15,823 nt of DNA from Clostridia bacterium. Its GTDB lineage: Bacteria; Bacillota; Clostridia; Oscillospirales; Acutalibacteraceae. Where the stretch lies: positions 1 through 15,823 of the forward strand of contig CAAEBW010000292.1 of the NCBI GenBank assembly GCA_900754145.1. Reading direction: 5' to 3'. Under the pieces are notes generated by a model that did not search any database, had not been told where the DNA came from, and worked only from the letters and a program-made list of their open reading frames with translations. The translations under genes and the position numbers were made by a program. Each line of letters begins with the position of its first letter. The first letter of the stretch is position 1. Shown here piece by piece: positions 14,035 to 15,823 of this stretch.

Positions 14035-14898
14035 TTACACCTTTACCCTTCTCTTCTTACCTAAAAGACCGATGGGCTTAACCAAAAGTATTAAAATAAG
14101 AAGTCCGAATTCGATAGCGGTAGTATAAGCACTGATAGCAGGGATACTAAGGCATATTTTCTCAATAAGTCCTAAAAGCACTCCGCCTATCATTGCGCCG
14201 GGGATTGAGCCTATACCTCCGATAACCGCGGCGGTAAACGCCTTTATTCCGGGCATTGAGCCGAGAGTGGGGCTGGTCGCGGGTATCTGCATAAGGTAAA
14301 ACAGACTCGCAAAAGCGGCAAGCACAGAGCCTATCGCAAAGGTTATCATTATAATGCGGTTTACATTTATGCCCATAAGCTGAGCCGCGCCCTTATCCTC
14401 CGAAACCGCCTGCATAGCCCGTCCCGTACGGGTGAAGTTTACAAACAGGGTGAGCGCCGCCATTATAATAGCGCCTATAACAAGCGTAATAATTGTTGCC
14501 ACGCTGACCGAAGCGCCGAATATTGTTATATTACCAAGCGCCGGCAGAGTAACAGGGCGGGATTTCGCGCCGAATATCAGCTGGGCTAAGCTCTGTAAAA
14601 AGTAGCTTACGCCGATTGCGGTTATAAGCACCGCCAAGGGCGACGCACTGCGAAGCGGTCTGTAGGCGAAGCGTTCAATAGTAATACCCGCGGCGGTGCA
14701 TACAACTACCGAAACTATAATAGCCAACCACGGGTTGCCGCTCATATTAAGCATAGTTAAAATAGCGTACGCGCCGACCATAATGATATCTCCGTGCGCG
14801 AAGTTTAAGAGCTTTGCAATGCCGTATACCATGGTGTAGCCGAGCGCAATCAGTGCGTATATTGCGCCGAGGCCCAATCCGTCCAGTATAATGTTCAT
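14035..14898 (-). CDS. livH: Branched-chain amino acid ABC transporter permease LivH
   Basis: First permease of the LivKHMGF system. 287 aa, normal for LivH, hydrophobic with about eight membrane segments. Recognisable blocks: GLGLGAIYALIALGYTMVYGIAKLLNFAHGD at the N-terminus (seen as ALGYTMVYGI and LNFAHGDI), ITIERFAYRPLR, TAIGVSYFLQ, the coupling loop TGRAMQAVSEDKGAAQLMGIN, and FTAAVIGGIGSIPGA. The ATG has AGGGAG 6 bases upstream. It is separated from livK by 148 bases that carry hairpins, and is followed by livM after 3 bases. No abnormalities. Confidence 0.94.
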   Translation of the reverse strand: MNIILDGLGLGAIYALIALGYTMVYGIAKLLNFAHGDIIMVGAYAILTMLNMSGNPWLAIIVSVVVCTAAGITIERFAYRPLRSASPLAVLITAIGVSYFLQSLAQLIFGAKSRPVTLPALGNITIFGASVSVATIITLVIGAIIMAALTLFVNFTRTGRAMQAVSEDKGAAQLMGINVNRIIMITFAIGSVLAAFASLFYLMQIPATSPTLGSMPGIKAFTAAVIGGIGSIPGAMIGGVLLGLIEKICLSIPAISAYTTAIEFGLLILILLVKPIGLLGKKRRVKV

Positions 14899-14944
14899 AG
14901 GAATCTCCCTAAATCAAGTATTTTTCGGCTTATACCGAATAAAA

Positions 14945-14965
14945 AATAAGAATAGGCTTCTTATT
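14945..14965 (-). terminator. Possible weak attenuator/terminator between livK and livH
   Basis: AATAAGAA (14945-14952) and TTCTTATT (14958-14965) form an 8-bp stem with a 5-base loop. On the minus strand it is followed by a run of T residues (complement of 14941-14946). It is AT-rich, so it would be leaky, which would suit partial read-through into livHMGF. A small further hairpin, TTCGG/CCGAA, lies at 14924-14939. Confidence 0.4.
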
Positions 14966-15000
14966 CTTTATCCGAAATAACCCGTCGTTAAAATGCCACT

Positions 15001-15032
15001 TTTCGCTCAGCCTGTTTTCAGGCCGAGCGAAA
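15001..15032 (-). other. Strong intercistronic hairpin after livK
   Basis: TTTCGCTC (15001-15008) pairs with GAGCGAAA (15025-15032), and inside, after one mismatch, GCCTG (15010-15014) pairs with CAGGC (15019-15023) around a four-T loop (AAAA on the transcript strand). It starts 14 bases after the livK stop. No U-run follows, so it resembles a 3' stabilising or processing hairpin more than a terminator. It would fit higher livK than livHMGF transcript levels, as is common for binding-protein genes. Confidence 0.5.
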
Positions 15033-15046
15033 GCATAAAGCGATAA

Positions 15047-15823
15047 TTATTTACCGAGATCAACAATTACCGGAACCTTGGTAGCCGCGCCCGACTTATC
15101 CCAGGTCATCTTACCGGTAACGCCATCGTATGAGAAGTCGGAAGCGGTGATTGCTTCAACAACCTTGTCGCAAAGGTCACTTGCGGAAATGGAAGCGTCC
15201 TTTACGCCCGCAGACTTCATAGCGTTGTAGATCGCGTAAACAGCGTCGTAACCGTCAGCCGCGAACTGGTCGGGCTCTGCGCCGTACTTGGTCTTATAGT
15301 CGCTTACAAACTTTGCAACCTTTTCATCGGTGCTTGCAACATCGAAGGGGGTGATGTAACGGATCCTGTTGGTAACGGTGCTGTCTATCTGAGAAGCAAC
15401 GCCGTCAAGACCGTCGCAGCCGAAGAGCTCGGCAGTAACGCCCTTCTGAACGCAAGCCTTAGCAACAAGACCCGCCTCGGTGTAATAGAAGGGAAGGAAG
15501 ATAACATCGCAATCCTTAAGAGCCTCTACCTGAGTGGAGAAGTCCTTGTTGTTTTCCTTATCAAAGGTTTTGGTGGTAAATTCGGCGTTAAGCTCAGCCA
15601 TCTTATCCTTGAAGGCGTCATAAACGCCCGAAGAATAGGGGTCTGATGTATCATAGATACAACCGATCTTCTTGAAGCTCTTTGTAAGCTCCTCAGCGGC
15701 AAGAACACCCTGGTCAGGGTCGCCGAAGCATACGCGGAAAACATTGTCGCCCTTGGCGATTACATCAGCCGCGGAAGCGGAGGGAGTCATAACAAAGATG
15801 TTATCCTTAGCCGCCTTTTCAGC
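15047..15823 (-). CDS. livK: Branched-chain amino acid ABC transporter substrate-binding protein LivK (partial, 5' end outside window)
   Basis: Extracellular binding lipoprotein of the importer (periplasmic-binding-protein fold type I). The last 258 codons are present; the signal peptide and lipobox lie beyond the right edge. The frame is open to the edge, so internal ATG at 15790 is not the start. Visible family features: VMTPSASAADVIAKG followed by VFRVCFGDPDQGVLAAEEL, the second-lobe IGCIYDTSDPYSSGVYDAF, DVIFLPFYYTEAGLVAKAC, FGCDGLDG, and QFAADGYDAVYAIYNAMK near the C-terminus, ending PVIVDLGK. Its place ahead of livH fixes it as the receptor for this transporter, but the ligand preference cannot be read from the sequence. 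Codons in this gene look biased toward a small set (many GCC, AAG, GTT), consistent with high expression; this is an impression, not a computation. Confidence 0.92.
   Translation of the reverse strand, partial: AEKAAKDNIFVMTPSASAADVIAKGDNVFRVCFGDPDQGVLAAEELTKSFKKIGCIYDTSDPYSSGVYDAFKDKMAELNAEFTTKTFDKENNKDFSTQVEALKDCDVIFLPFYYTEAGLVAKACVQKGVTAELFGCDGLDGVASQIDSTVTNRIRYITPFDVASTDEKVAKFVSDYKTKYGAEPDQFAADGYDAVYAIYNAMKSAGVKDASISASDLCDKVVEAITASDFSYDGVTGKMTWDKSGAATKVPVIVDLGK

Overview
The window looks like chromosome of a Gram-positive, low-to-moderate GC bacterium of class Clostridia, most likely a gut Oscillospiraceae/Ruminococcaceae-type organism. This is an inference from three things: a PolC-type replicative polymerase, the Firmicutes-style order pyrH-frr-uppS-cdsA-dxr-rseP-ispG-polC, and strong GGAGG/GGTGA ribosome-binding sites with many TTG and GTG starts. 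No phage, plasmid, CRISPR, tRNA or rRNA genes are visible.

Layout. Positions 1-572 (minus) hold the N-terminal 190 residues of a stand-alone 2-oxo acid dehydrogenase E2-type acyltransferase domain; its 3' end lies outside the window. A 330-base AT-rich divergent intergenic region follows, with a good sigma-A-type promoter (785-813) and a 9-bp hairpin leader (840-880) ahead of pyrH. From 903 to 11209 eight genes run on the plus strand: UMP kinase, ribosome recycling factor, undecaprenyl diphosphate synthase, CDP-diglyceride synthase, DXP reductoisomerase, RseP/RasP-type site-2 protease, IspG and PolC. They link UTP supply and translation to isoprenoid (MEP pathway) and lipid-carrier/phospholipid synthesis, membrane proteolysis and replication. 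The cluster is interrupted by two repeat-filled gaps: a 151-bp palindrome between frr and uppS, and a repeat remnant plus two hairpin repeats between dxr and rseP. Positions 11397-15823 (minus) hold a convergent branched-chain amino acid ABC transporter operon, livK(partial)-livH-livM-livG-livF, with an intercistronic hairpin region between livK and livH. The two operons meet at a repeat-derived palindromic element (11226-11379) that appears to supply a terminator for each strand.

The most notable observation is that the PolC (1274 aa) has no DEDD proofreading exonuclease domain. The PHP domain runs straight through the place where the exonuclease is normally inserted, with only about 18 linker residues, while the polymerase catalytic aspartates are kept. 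Several otherwise near-invariant PolC core positions are also changed. The rest of the window is recognisable housekeeping and transport, and I found no evidence of an entirely new multi-gene system.
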